DNA from: Rhizobacter sp. Root1238
Lineage (GTDB): Bacteria; Pseudomonadota; Gammaproteobacteria; Burkholderiales; Burkholderiaceae_C
Reading direction: 5' to 3'
DNA: 64,000 nt
Assembly: GCF_001425825.1 (NCBI RefSeq)
Contig: NZ_LMDM01000008.1
Coordinates: 1-64,000 of the forward strand
Positions 18,309-26,406 of the stretch are shown in pieces; position 1 is the first letter of the stretch, and the number at the start of each line of letters is the position of its first letter. Made by a program: the position numbers and the translations under genes. Under the pieces are notes generated by a model. It saw nothing but the letters and a program-made list of their open reading frames with translations. It did not search any database and had not been told where the DNA came from.

Positions 18309-18334
18309 CTTCGACAGGCTCAGCCCGAACGGGG
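18309..18334 (+). repeat. Single arm of the CTTCGACA-GCTCAG repeat
   Basis: GCTTCGACAGGCTCAGCCCG followed by AACGGG, related to the elements at 33700-33767 and 58439-58533. It lies just after the TonB receptor gene. Confidence 0.7.
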
Positions 18335-18378
18335 TTGGGTCGTGCGATTTATTTTCCGAACACAAGTCAACGCCTCCT

Positions 18379-18485
18379 CGCGGCAGGCGGTGGCAGGCGC
18401 CGGAGCCGATCTTCTTCGTGGAGTCGGCCCGCCAGGGCCGACCGCCCCAGCATGAGCCCTCGGCGCCTGCCACCGCCTGCCCGCG
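18379..18485. repeat. 107-base nested palindrome
   Basis: An outer near-perfect inverted repeat of about 26 bases (18379-18404 against 18459-18485, core GGCAGGCGGTGGCAGGCGCC) encloses an inner perfect hairpin GTCGGCCC-GCCA-GGGCCGAC (18423-18442). It fills most of the gap between the receptor and the 2Fe-2S gene and ends 42 bases before the latter. It could be a terminator, an RNA-processing site or a miniature mobile element. Confidence 0.6.
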
Positions 18486-18527
18486 ACGCGCCACAGCACG
18501 CAACACACCGATCCAGGAGAGTTCCCG

Positions 18528-18869
18528 ATGACCGACGAAGTGATCAAGCCGAAGATCGGCGAGTACCGCCGCCACCTGCTGATCTGCACCGGCCCGCGCT
18601 GCACGCAGCAGGGCGAATCGCAGGCGCTGTTCGACAGCCTCGGCGACAAGTTCAAGGCCGCCGGCCTGCACGAGGGTGAGTTGCGCGTGAAGCGCAGCCG
18701 CGTCAGCTGCTTCGCCGCCTGCAAGGGCGGCCCGGTGATGTGCGTGCAGCCCGACGGCACCTGGTACTACGACGTGACACCGGCCAACATGGACCGCATC
18801 ATCGAGCAGCACCTGGTGGGTGGAAAACCGGTCGAAGACCTGGTGTTCCACCAGGGCCCGACCGGCTGA
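18528..18869 (+). CDS. (2Fe-2S) thioredoxin-like ferredoxin, cobalamin-cluster associated
   Basis: A 113-residue protein of the thioredoxin-like [2Fe-2S] ferredoxin class. Four cysteines are spaced as C20-x4-C25 (ICTGPRC) and C61-x3-C65 (SCFAACKGG), the expected cluster ligands. Similar small ferredoxins (CbiW-type) occur in cobalt-early cobalamin operons; it might supply electrons for ring contraction or reduction. Preceded by AGGAGAG, 7 bases before the ATG. It converges on trpE with one base between the stops. Confidence 0.82.
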   Translation: MTDEVIKPKIGEYRRHLLICTGPRCTQQGESQALFDSLGDKFKAAGLHEGELRVKRSRVSCFAACKGGPVMCVQPDGTWYYDVTPANMDRIIEQHLVGGKPVEDLVFHQGPTG

Positions 18870-18870
18870 T

Positions 18871-20355
18871 TCAGAAGCCTTCTTCCACCAGCTCGGCCGC
18901 GCGGATCAGCGCGCGCGCCTTGGCCTCGGTTTCCTTCCATTCGAGCTCGGGCACCGAATCGGCCACCACGCCGGCCGCCGCCTGCACGTACAGCGTGTTG
19001 TCCTTGACGATGCCGGTGCGGATCGCGATCGCGACGTCCATGTCGCCGGCGAAGCTGAGGTAGCCGCAGGCGCCGCCGTAGATGCCGCGCTTGACCGGTT
19101 CGAGCTCGTCGATGATCTCCATCGCCCGCACCTTCGGCGCGCCGGTCAGCGTGCCGGCCGGGAACGTGGCGCGCAGCACGTCGAGGCTGGTCATGCCGTC
19201 CTTCAGCAGGCCCTCGACGTTGCTGACGATGTGCATCACGTGCGAGTAGCGCTCGACCGTGAAGGCCTCGGTGACCTTCACGGTGCCGGTCTTCGCGATG
19301 CGACCGATGTCGTTGCGCGCCAGGTCGATCAGCATCACGTGCTCGGCGCGCTCCTTCGGGTCGGCGCTCAGCTCGGCCTCGAGCGCCTTGTCCTGTGCCG
19401 GCGTCGCGCCGCGCGGACGGGTGCCGGCCAGCGGGCGGATCGTGACCTTCTCGCCCTCGGGCGTGGTCTCCTGGCGCACCAGGATCTCGGGCGACGCGCC
19501 GACGATCTGGAAATCGCCCATGTCGTAGAAGTACATGTACGGCGACGGGTTCAGCGAACGCAGCGCGCGGTACAGGCTCAGCGGCGATTCGGTGTAGCGC
19601 TTCTTCAGCCGCTGGCCGACCTGCACCTGCATCATGTCGCCGGCCGCGATGTACTCCTTGGCCTTCAGCACCGCGGCGAGGTAGTCGTCTTTCGCGAACT
19701 CGCGCTCCACCGCGTGCGAGGTGCCGCGGCGCACTGGCGGGGCGGTGACGCTGTACTTCAGCTTGTCGCCCAGTTCTGCCAGGCGCCGCTTGGCCTTGAA
19801 GAAGGCCTCCGGCTGGCCGGGGTCGGCGTAGACGATCAGGTAGAGCCGGCCCGACAGGTTGTCGATGACCGCCAGTTCCTCGCATTGCAGCAGCAGGATG
19901 TCGGGCGTGTCGAGCCCGCCGGGCAATTCGGTCTTCGCGAGCTTGGGCTCGATGAAGCGCACCGCGTCGTAGCCGAAATAGCCGGCCAGCCCACCGCAGA
20001 AGCGCGGCAGCCCGGGGCGCAGCGCGACCTTGAAGCGCTTCTGGTAGGCGGCGATGAAGTCGAGCGGGTTGCCGTCGTGCGTCTCGACGACCTGGCCGTC
20101 GGTGACGACCTCGGTGCGAAAGCCGGTGGCGCGCAACTGCGTGCGCGCCGGCAGCCCGATGAACGAATAGCGGCCGAAGCGTTCGCCGCCGACCACCGAT
20201 TCGAGCAGGAAGCTGTGCTTGCCGCTGCCGGTGCCATAGGCGAGCTTCAGGTAGAGCGACAGCGGGGTTTCGAGGTCGGCAAACGCTTCGGCGATCAGCG
20301 GGATGCGGTTGAAGCCCTGCGCGGCGAGGCTCTTGAATTCAAGTTCGGTGATCAC
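18871..20355 (-). CDS. trpE: Anthranilate synthase component I
   Basis: A 494-residue chorismate-binding enzyme that makes anthranilate with TrpG. The feedback-site motif HSFLLESVVGGERFGRYSF, PLAGTRPRG and HVMLIDLARNDIGR are intact. The best start is a GTG at 20355 (reading VITELEFKSLAAQGFNR); no ATG precedes it in a plausible position. A Trp-rich leader peptide lies 171 bases upstream. The gph-trpE side and the trpG side of the usual Burkholderiales operon are separated here by the cobalamin island. Confidence 0.95.
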   Translation of the reverse strand: MITELEFKSLAAQGFNRIPLIAEAFADLETPLSLYLKLAYGTGSGKHSFLLESVVGGERFGRYSFIGLPARTQLRATGFRTEVVTDGQVVETHDGNPLDFIAAYQKRFKVALRPGLPRFCGGLAGYFGYDAVRFIEPKLAKTELPGGLDTPDILLLQCEELAVIDNLSGRLYLIVYADPGQPEAFFKAKRRLAELGDKLKYSVTAPPVRRGTSHAVEREFAKDDYLAAVLKAKEYIAAGDMMQVQVGQRLKKRYTESPLSLYRALRSLNPSPYMYFYDMGDFQIVGASPEILVRQETTPEGEKVTIRPLAGTRPRGATPAQDKALEAELSADPKERAEHVMLIDLARNDIGRIAKTGTVKVTEAFTVERYSHVMHIVSNVEGLLKDGMTSLDVLRATFPAGTLTGAPKVRAMEIIDELEPVKRGIYGGACGYLSFAGDMDVAIAIRTGIVKDNTLYVQAAAGVVADSVPELEWKETEAKARALIRAAELVEEGF

Positions 20356-20506
20356 GTTCGAGGGCCCTCCACGGCCCGGCGCGGCGCCCGGGGGGCCGGC
20401 CTGGTGACTGCATTCTTCGGGGTGGCGCGCGGCGCGCGCAGTGTGCGGCGAGCGCGGCGGCCGATGGAGCCGGAGGGCGGGGACTGGAAGCAGCCCGGGG
20501 CCCACG

Positions 20507-20579
20507 GCAAGCAAACCTTGCGTGGATCAGGCCCGCCAGGGCCAGGCTCCCCGGTCGTTCGACCCTTTGGTTTGCTTGC
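20507..20579 (-). promoter_or_regulatory. Long-range stem around the trpE leader
   Basis: GCAAGCAAACC, which is part of leader codons 4-8 when read on the minus strand, pairs perfectly over 11 bases with GGTTTGCTTGC ten bases after the leader stop (plus-strand arms 20507-20517 and 20569-20579). The Trp codons are in the loop, together with a smaller GGCCC-TGGC-GGGCC hairpin. This is the kind of alternative pairing used by attenuators; the terminator itself is not obvious. Confidence 0.55.
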
Positions 20580-20592
20580 GTGCGATGAACAT
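20527..20592 (-). CDS. trpL: Trp leader peptide upstream of trpE (WPW)
   Basis: A 21-codon open frame starting ATG TTC ATC GCA with two Trp codons at positions 17 and 19 (RGAWPWRA), ending in TGA 171 bases before trpE. It is followed by inverted repeats able to form alternative structures. An extended -10 box (TGCTACACT) places transcription start at or within a base of the A of the ATG, so the leader mRNA is probably leaderless, as in Sinorhizobium trpL. It was too short for routine ORF calling. Function by ribosome stalling at scarce Trp-tRNA is inferred from the sequence. Confidence 0.78.
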   Translation of the reverse strand: MFIARKQTKGSNDRGAWPWRA

Positions 20593-20598
20593 GGAAAA

Positions 20599-20607
20599 AG
20601 TGTAGCA
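20599..20607 (-). promoter_or_regulatory. Extended -10 promoter of the trpE leader transcript
   Basis: TGCTACACT on the minus strand, an extended -10 element, is followed by TTTTCC and then the leader ATG at 20592, which would be base +1. There is no good -35 box, consistent with the extended -10 type. The rest of 20356-20752 holds the leader, its hairpins and, on the plus strand, an unassigned upstream region of the next gene. Confidence 0.55.
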
Positions 20608-20752
20608 GGCTTGACATTCCATCCCGGGAAGCGATCGGTCGTCCGTGAAATCATGAATGGACCGGCGCTTGTCACTGTCAGACACTCTCGCGTTGCCTGG
20701 AGGGCTCCATACTGGGGCTTCGGGCCCTGATCACAACGAGATGGAGACTGCC

Positions 20753-21385
20753 GTGATTCGTCGAATCTTCCTGCTGGCCGCGACGGCCACTGCCTTCGCG
20801 GCACCGCTTGCGGCGCAAGCCCAGACCCAGCCCCCGGCCGTCGAACTGGCCGGCGTGCGCTACGAGCCCACCGTGCAGGTGGCCAACACGAAGCTGGTGC
20901 TGAACGGCGCCGGCATCCGCTACAAGGCGATCTTCAAGGTCTACACCGCCGGCCTGTACCTGACTGCGAAGGCGACGACGCCCGAAGCGGTGCTCGCGAC
21001 GCCGGGCCCGCGCCGCATGCACATCACGATGCTGCGCGACATCGACGCGAACGAACTCGGCAAGCTCTTCACCCGCGGCATGGAACAGAACACGACGCGC
21101 GACGACTTCATGAAGTCGATCAGCGGCACGCTGAAACTCAGCGAGGTGTTCTCGGCGAAGAAGAAGCTGGTGGCTGGCGATTCGTTCTACGTCGACTGGC
21201 TGCCGGGCCAGGGCACGGTGATCGTCGTCAACGGCAAGCCGGCCAACGACCCGATCAAGGAACCCGAGTTCTATTCGTCGCTGCTGAAGATCTGGCTGGG
21301 CCATTCGCCCGCCGATTCGACGCTGAAGGACGCGCTGCTGGGCAAGACCGCCACCGGCAATGGCGCCGGTGCCGGGAACAATTGA
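20753..21385 (+). CDS. Chalcone isomerase-like exported protein
   Basis: A 210-residue protein with a Sec signal peptide (IRRIFLLAATATAFAAPLAAQAQ) and a chalcone-isomerase-like fold: VELAGVRYEPTVQVANTKLVLNGAG is cut here as VRYEPTV and NGAGIRYK, then FKVYTAGLYL and LGKLFTRGMEQN. Bacterial members are not true chalcone isomerases; function unknown, probably periplasmic. I prefer the GTG at 20753, since GGAGAC lies seven bases upstream and it gives a clean signal peptide; an ATG at 20741 would add four residues. It is divergent from trpE. Confidence 0.82.
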   Translation: MIRRIFLLAATATAFAAPLAAQAQTQPPAVELAGVRYEPTVQVANTKLVLNGAGIRYKAIFKVYTAGLYLTAKATTPEAVLATPGPRRMHITMLRDIDANELGKLFTRGMEQNTTRDDFMKSISGTLKLSEVFSAKKKLVAGDSFYVDWLPGQGTVIVVNGKPANDPIKEPEFYSSLLKIWLGHSPADSTLKDALLGKTATGNGAGAGNN

Positions 21386-21460
21386 CCCCTCGGTCGACGG
21401 GTACGTCGACCGATCCCCCGAGGGGATGCGGGCCGGCTTGGGGCGGCCCGGCGCTCGGCC
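21384..21460 (+). repeat. 77-bp structured repeat, copy 1
   Basis: Starts GACCCCTCGGTCGACGGGTA and ends CGGCGCTCGGCC. It folds as an outer stem CCCCTCG/CGAGGGG enclosing GGTCGAC-GGGTAC-GTCGACC, followed by a GGGCCG/CGGCCC hairpin. It exactly fills the gap between two convergent genes, so it may serve as a bidirectional terminator here. Other copies: 30565-30641 (minus) and 31454-31530. Confidence 0.85.
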
Positions 21461-22135
21461 CTAGGCTTCGATCCGCAGTTGATCCAGGCGGTCGATGAAG
21501 CCATCGGCGTCGACCTCCCGCACCGGCTCGCCGTGGTTGTAGCCGTAGGTCACCAGGATCACCGGGCAGCCCGCCGCGCGGGCCGCCTGTGCGTCGTTGG
21601 CCGAGTCGCCGACCATCAGCACCTGTGACGGCGGCACGCCGAGCGCCCTGCACGATTCGAGCAGCGGCAGCGGGTGCGGCTTCTTCTGCGCGAACGCATC
21701 GCCGCCGAACACGTGACGGAAGAAGCCGGCCAGCTGCTTCTTCTCGAGCAGCGCCTGCGCGAAGGCCGTCGGCTTGTTCGTCAGGCAGGCCAGCGGCACG
21801 CCGGCGCGCTGCAGGCGCAGCAGCCCGTCGACCACGCCGGGGAACACCTCGGCCTGCTCGCCGTTGACGCGCCGGTAGTGCCGCTGGTAGCTGGCCCAGG
21901 CCTCTTCGTAGCGGTCGTCCGCGCCGTCCACTTCCATCAGCGTGCAGCGGATCAGGTGCTCCGAGCCCTTGCCGACCGTGTGGGCGATGAAGTCGCGACC
22001 GATCGGCGGCAAGGCGAGCTCACCGAGCATCGCGTTCAGCGCAACGACGAAGTCGCCGAGCGTGTCGACCATCGTGCCGTCGAGGTCGATCAGCGCGGCG
22101 CGCCAGGCCGGGTGGTTCGAGTGGAGGGAGTTCAC
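21461..22135 (-). CDS. gph: Phosphoglycolate phosphatase
   Basis: A 224-residue HAD-superfamily hydrolase that dephosphorylates 2-phosphoglycolate. Motif I is LIDLDGTMVDT (nucleophile Asp), motif II LTNKP, motif IV VGDSANDAQAARAAG. I chose the GTG at 22135 (VNSLHSNHPAW), with GGAG ten bases upstream; a GTG at 22159 would overlap the preceding gene. It lies near trpE, the usual gph-trpE neighbourhood, but the plus-strand chalcone-isomerase-like gene separates them. Confidence 0.92.
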   Translation of the reverse strand: MNSLHSNHPAWRAALIDLDGTMVDTLGDFVVALNAMLGELALPPIGRDFIAHTVGKGSEHLIRCTLMEVDGADDRYEEAWASYQRHYRRVNGEQAEVFPGVVDGLLRLQRAGVPLACLTNKPTAFAQALLEKKQLAGFFRHVFGGDAFAQKKPHPLPLLESCRALGVPPSQVLMVGDSANDAQAARAAGCPVILVTYGYNHGEPVREVDADGFIDRLDQLRIEA

Positions 22136-22142
22136 CAGCCGT

Positions 22143-22601
22143 TCACTCCTGCGCGGCACTCATTCGCGTGAGAACCTCGGGCAGCACGCCGTACGCTCGC
22201 GCAGAAGCCAGGTGGTCAATGTAGTCCCGGGACTCCACGATCAGGCCGTCGACCACGCGGACGACGAAGATGCAACGCGTACTCAACGGCCGTTGATCGA
22301 TGCGGCCCTCGTAGCGGAACTCGGCAATGACAAGGTCCGGATCGGCCGTCGTGTGCAGCGTCCAGTCAGCAACGCTGGACGAGACCGACACGCCCGCTTG
22401 CGGCAGCTTTGCAAAATGCGCTCGCAGGGCTTCTCGACCGACGGTCGCCGAGCCTGCATGCTCCGGATGAAAGGGATGGGTGACGTGGGCGTCGACGGCG
22501 TACAAGTTCGCCAGATCGTCGATCTGAGTCGCGTCACCATTCCTGAGTCGGGTGACGCGGTCAACGAGTTCTCTGACGGTCTCACTGGCGGTGCGTGTCA
22601 A
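22143..22601 (-). CDS. NTF2-like / SnoaL-type protein
   Basis: A 152-residue protein of the NTF2-like superfamily (cone-shaped alpha+beta fold, as in SnoaL and ketosteroid isomerase), with LANLYAVDAHVTHPFHPEH and IFVVRVVDGLIVESRDYIDH. Such proteins have varied or unknown small-molecule roles. The only start available is a TTG at 22601, without a strong ribosome binding site, so the N-terminus is uncertain. It is followed seven bases later by gph. Confidence 0.7.
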   Translation of the reverse strand: MTRTASETVRELVDRVTRLRNGDATQIDDLANLYAVDAHVTHPFHPEHAGSATVGREALRAHFAKLPQAGVSVSSSVADWTLHTTADPDLVIAEFRYEGRIDQRPLSTRCIFVVRVVDGLIVESRDYIDHLASARAYGVLPEVLTRMSAAQE

Positions 22602-22647
22602 TTGGAGGTCCCGTTGGGTGCGTGCGACAGACTCGCGTGACTATGCT

Positions 22648-24978
22648 TCATGGCGGCCCCCCACCCCCGAACGACACCCGCAGCCCGATCCAGCCGGCCC
22701 GCGGCGCGCCCGGCGCAACGAATTGCTCGTGCTTCCAGTCCGCCGGCGCCTGCACCGCGCCGTTCGCATCGAACGCATTGGTGCCGAGCAATCCGCCGGT
22801 TGAATACTTGCGATCGAACACGTTCGACAGCTTGCCGAACAGCTCCCAGCCCGGCCGGAAGGTCCAGCCGGCCGTCAGGTCGAGCACCGCGAAGCCGGCG
22901 GTGCGGCCGCTGCCCAAGAAGTCGATGCCGTCCGGCTGCTGGGCGTTGTTCTCGTTGCCGCGCACGTACTGCTTCGATTGCGCGCGAAGCTGCCCGCCGA
23001 CGCGCCAGCCCGGCGTGGCCTGCAGGTCCAGGCTGAGCTTCAGCGTGTGGCTCGGCAGGCCGGGCAGGCGGTTGCCCTTGCGCACCTCGATCTCGTCGTC
23101 GCCGGTGCAGTCGGCGCTGGTCTCGGCGCTGCTGTTGGCTTCGGAGACCAGGCAGGCCGACGAATCGAAGGTGGCGCGCAGCCAGCTGTACGACAGTGCC
23201 CAGCTCAGCGCGCCGGCCTGCTGCGAGAGGCCGAGCTCCAGTCCCTGGCGCACGGTCCGCCCGACGTTGCTGAAGTAGCCGGCCGACAGCCCGTTGCTGA
23301 TGAACAGCAGGTCGTCCTGGTTGACGGTGCGGAACACCGACGCATTCCAGCGCAGCCCCTGTGCCAGCGTGCCGCGCACGCCGGCCTCCAGCGTGCGCGA
23401 CACCACCTGCTTCAGCGGCGGATCCGACTGCAGCGCATTCGGCAGCACGCAGGCGTTGGCCGGGTCCGAGCAGCCGAGCTCGATCGGGCTCGGCGCGCGG
23501 TTGCCCTGGCTCCAGCTGCCATAGGCGGTGAAGCCTGGCGTCACCTGCCAGGTCGCACCGATCGCCGGGTTGAACTTGCGGTAGCGGTCCGCCGCATCGA
23601 GGTTGGTCGACAGGCCGAGGTCGGCACGACCTTCGTCGACGGTGCCGACGCGGGTGTCGTTGTAGCGGCCCGAGACGGTGAGCTGCAGGTTCGGCCGCAA
23701 CGCGAACAGGTCGCTGAAGTAGGCGCTGCTCGTGCGGCTGCGGCCAGAGATCTGCGCGTTGACCTCGGCGTCTTCGGTCGGGATCACCGCGCGGCTTGCA
23801 TCGAGCTCGCCCTCGGCCTCGCTCTGCATGAAATGGTGGCGCGAGCGGTCGTGCGACAACCCGAAGGTCAGGCGGTGCGGCCGGGCATTCCAGGTCGCCT
23901 GCACCGCCAGGCCTTCGCTGTCGGTGCGCGTGCGGGTGCGGTTCTCGACACCGGTTTCCTCGACGGCGGGCGGGTCGTAGTCGTCGTTCAGGTCGCCGTT
24001 CAGCGTCGATGCGCGGTTGCGGCGCGCATACGCCGTCGCGGCCATCTCCCACTGCGGGGCCAGCTTGGCCGTGGTGTTGAAGGTCAACAGCGTCGCCTCG
24101 TTGTCGGTCAGGTCGGGCCGGGTGTAGACCTGCTCGCGGCGCTGCGCCAGCATCGATTCGGGCAGGCCGCCGTTGCCGACCAGCTGGTTGTCGGCATGGC
24201 CGAGGCTCAGGTCCCACGAGAAGCTGCTGCTGCGCTGCCCGCCCTTGACGAACAGCTGCCGCACCCGCGACGGCGACTCATCGCGCCAGCCGTCTTCATT
24301 GAGCGCACCGAAGGCCATGAACAGGTGGCCCGTCTCGCCGAGCTTGCGGCCGTGCGTCAGCTCGGTGCTGATGCGGCCGAACGAGCCGCCCTCGACCTCG
24401 ACCTCGGTGCCGGGGTGGGTGTCGCCGCTCTTGGTCTGCAGCGACAGCGCGCCGCCCAGCGTGTTCAGCCCGAACAGCGGGTTCGAGCCCGGCAGCAGCG
24501 TGATGCTGGCCAGCGCGGCGCGCGGCAGCAGGTCCCAGTTGACGACATCGCCGAAGGGCTCGTTGACGCGTACGCCGTCGAGGAACACCGACAGGCCCTG
24601 CGGTGTGCCGAGCAGCGGGCTGGCGGTGAAGCCGCGGTAGTTGACGTCCATCTGGTACGGGTTGCCCTGCAGCTCGTTGACGTTGACGCTGGGCAGCTGC
24701 GTTCGCATGAACTCCGGCAGGTTCAGGCTCTGCAACTGGCGCAGCCGCCGGTCGGTGGCGGTCTGCACGTTGGACGGGATCTGGTCCTTCGGCACGCCGG
24801 TGCCGGGCACCGGCGTGGTCAGCACGATCTCGACCTCCGGCAGCTCGACGACCGGCGGCGAAGGGTCGCCGGCCGGAGCTGATTGCGCGTGGACGGCGGG
24901 CACGAACGCCACGAGCGCCAGCAGCGATGCATTCGCAAGCGGGTGGTGTTGTCGGCTGGGCCGACGGGAATACTGCAT
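22648..24978 (-). CDS. TonB-dependent outer-membrane receptor
   Basis: A 776-residue TonB-dependent receptor. Residues 1-32 form a signal peptide (ending AFVPAVHAQ), followed by a Pro-rich linker, the plug (about 60-210, LNLPEFMRTQLPSVNVNELQG, GLSVFLDGVRVNEPFGDVVNW, NPLFGLNTLGGALSLQTKSG) and the barrel ending in RVSFGGGGPP, which lacks the usual terminal Phe. I chose the ATG at 24978, preceded by GGAGACCAG. The substrate is unknown; a lanthanide- or copper-carrying ligand is possible near a XoxF locus but the sequence does not show it. Confidence 0.86.
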   Translation of the reverse strand: MQYSRRPSRQHHPLANASLLALVAFVPAVHAQSAPAGDPSPPVVELPEVEIVLTTPVPGTGVPKDQIPSNVQTATDRRLRQLQSLNLPEFMRTQLPSVNVNELQGNPYQMDVNYRGFTASPLLGTPQGLSVFLDGVRVNEPFGDVVNWDLLPRAALASITLLPGSNPLFGLNTLGGALSLQTKSGDTHPGTEVEVEGGSFGRISTELTHGRKLGETGHLFMAFGALNEDGWRDESPSRVRQLFVKGGQRSSSFSWDLSLGHADNQLVGNGGLPESMLAQRREQVYTRPDLTDNEATLLTFNTTAKLAPQWEMAATAYARRNRASTLNGDLNDDYDPPAVEETGVENRTRTRTDSEGLAVQATWNARPHRLTFGLSHDRSRHHFMQSEAEGELDASRAVIPTEDAEVNAQISGRSRTSSAYFSDLFALRPNLQLTVSGRYNDTRVGTVDEGRADLGLSTNLDAADRYRKFNPAIGATWQVTPGFTAYGSWSQGNRAPSPIELGCSDPANACVLPNALQSDPPLKQVVSRTLEAGVRGTLAQGLRWNASVFRTVNQDDLLFISNGLSAGYFSNVGRTVRQGLELGLSQQAGALSWALSYSWLRATFDSSACLVSEANSSAETSADCTGDDEIEVRKGNRLPGLPSHTLKLSLDLQATPGWRVGGQLRAQSKQYVRGNENNAQQPDGIDFLGSGRTAGFAVLDLTAGWTFRPGWELFGKLSNVFDRKYSTGGLLGTNAFDANGAVQAPADWKHEQFVAPGAPRAGWIGLRVSFGGGGPP

Positions 24979-25367
24979 GTCTGGTCTCCGGTGGTTTGTC
25001 CTTGTCTCGGAGTTGCGGGAGTCGTCTGGGGGTGGTGGTGATGCCACGCTAACAAGCGGGCTGCGCAGGGCACAGGGAAATATTCCCGGCCGCGCTGCTC
25101 GTTAACACCAGGGGCCGCCTGTCCCGTGGGACTGGTGTTGACGCGGGCGCCGTGCTGCGGATAGATTGCAGCCACTTCAGCGCCTCACGGGGCGCAGCCT
25201 CAGCGGCATGCTCACCACACGGTCGGCACAGCCCGTCAGCGCAAGTCCTTTGCGCCCGACATCCACGATGTTCCAGCGCTTGCGGTGCAACTGACTCGAG
25301 TCAGTGCACGGCGAGGTTCATGGCGTGCGCCCGGCTGGCGCGCGTGTATTCAGTCTGCGGAAAGATC
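24979..25367. other. Intergenic region between divergent genes
   Basis: A 389-base gap between the TonB receptor (minus) and the transglutaminase-like gene (plus). It holds a strong palindrome at 25285-25309 and otherwise no gene I can support. Both genes must be transcribed from it, but I see no convincing promoter boxes. Confidence 0.4.
25285..25309. promoter_or_regulatory. Palindrome, candidate operator
   Basis: ACTGACTCGAGTCAGT (25290-25305) is a perfect 16-bp palindrome. With one unpaired A, the flanks GTGCA and TGCAC extend it to a 24-base dyad. It lies 60 bases before the transglutaminase-like gene in the spacer shared with the divergent TonB receptor, a natural site for a dimeric regulator. 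Confidence 0.5.
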
Positions 25368-26381
25368 ATGAAGATCCTCTCACCCTGTATTGCTGCGCTG
25401 CTGCTCAGCTGCGCGGCCGCCTTCGCCCAGGACGCTCCCCTGCCGAAGCCTGTGGCATTCACGGCGCACTTGCAATCGATCACGGCAGCGCTCGAGAAAC
25501 CAGACGAGGAGCTTGACCTCGGCGAATTCATTCTCACGCTGCAACGCATGATCGATCCGAGCATCGACGTCCCCGGCAACCTCAAGCGGCTCGACCGCAT
25601 GGCAACGGAGATCAACGCAACGTTGCCCCTCATGGCGAACAGCCGGGTGAAAGTGGAGGCCCTGAGGAAGTATCTGTACATGGCGGGCCCTTGGAACGAC
25701 AACCGGCCCTTCCGGTACGACCTCGAAGACCCTCTCGGAAAGAACCTTCGCAACAAGCTTCTGTCCAGCTACCTCGACAGCCGCAAGGGCAATTGCGTTT
25801 CGATGCCCAGCTTGTTCGTCGTCCTCGGTCAAAGGATCGGGTTGGATGTGACGCTGGCGACAGTGCCCAGGCACATCTTCGTCAAATACCGCGACGAGGG
25901 CGGTCAGCTCTACAACATCGAGGCGACAAGCGGCGGTGGATTCGCTCGCGACGTCTGGATGCGGCAGCTGTATGTGATGACCGACCTGTCGCTGAGAACC
26001 GGCATCTACATGCGGCCGCTTTCAAAGAAGGAAGCGGCCGTCGAGATGGTCGACACGTTGCTTGAGTTCTATGCAGCGAACGGCGTCCTGCAACCTCGCG
26101 TGGACCTGGCCCTGCTCCTGTTGGCTCATGCGCCGAAGCACGTCAACGGCATGCTGCATCTCGCAGCCGCCTACGGCTGGATGGCCGAGGTCTCCTACAT
26201 GCTCGACTACAACAGTCCCGATCCACGGATGCCCTTGAAGGAGCGGCTCAAGTACCGGGAACTGAGTCGACAGGTCATGGAATGGGAGCAACGCGCACGG
26301 GCGCTCGGATGGCGCCCCATGGATCCGGAAGCCGAATCCACCTATCTCAGGCGGGTCGACGATGCCAAGAAGCCTTTGTAG
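25368..26381 (+). CDS. Exported transglutaminase-like protein
   Basis: A 337-residue protein with a signal peptide (MKILSPCIAALLLSCAAAFAQ; LLSC could also be a lipobox). The central part is transglutaminase-like: C143 in RKGNCVSMPSLFVVLGQRIG, H169 in TVPRHIFVKY, and E185 in YNIEATSGGG take the places of the Cys-His-Asp triad. The C-terminal half is helical, possibly TPR-like. The ATG at 25368 was chosen since the upstream frame adds non-protein-like sequence. Function unknown; possible peptidase or amidase of the envelope. The codon use is less GC-rich than that of neighbours. Confidence 0.7.
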   Translation: MKILSPCIAALLLSCAAAFAQDAPLPKPVAFTAHLQSITAALEKPDEELDLGEFILTLQRMIDPSIDVPGNLKRLDRMATEINATLPLMANSRVKVEALRKYLYMAGPWNDNRPFRYDLEDPLGKNLRNKLLSSYLDSRKGNCVSMPSLFVVLGQRIGLDVTLATVPRHIFVKYRDEGGQLYNIEATSGGGFARDVWMRQLYVMTDLSLRTGIYMRPLSKKEAAVEMVDTLLEFYAANGVLQPRVDLALLLLAHAPKHVNGMLHLAAAYGWMAEVSYMLDYNSPDPRMPLKERLKYRELSRQVMEWEQRARALGWRPMDPEAESTYLRRVDDAKKPL

Positions 26382-26406
26382 ACAAAATCAATCCGGAGAA
26401 ACGAAG

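Noticed and set aside
20339-20617. 92-residue minus ORF over the trpE upstream region
   Set aside because: Low-complexity Arg/Pro/Ala sequence; the 21-codon Trp leader in another frame explains the region better.
25177-25300. Minus-strand open stretch reading ...VDVGRKGLALTGC... without a start
   Set aside because: It looks protein-like for about 35 residues, but has no start, no recognised family and GC-rich DNA is often open in several frames. Not enough to call a gene remnant.
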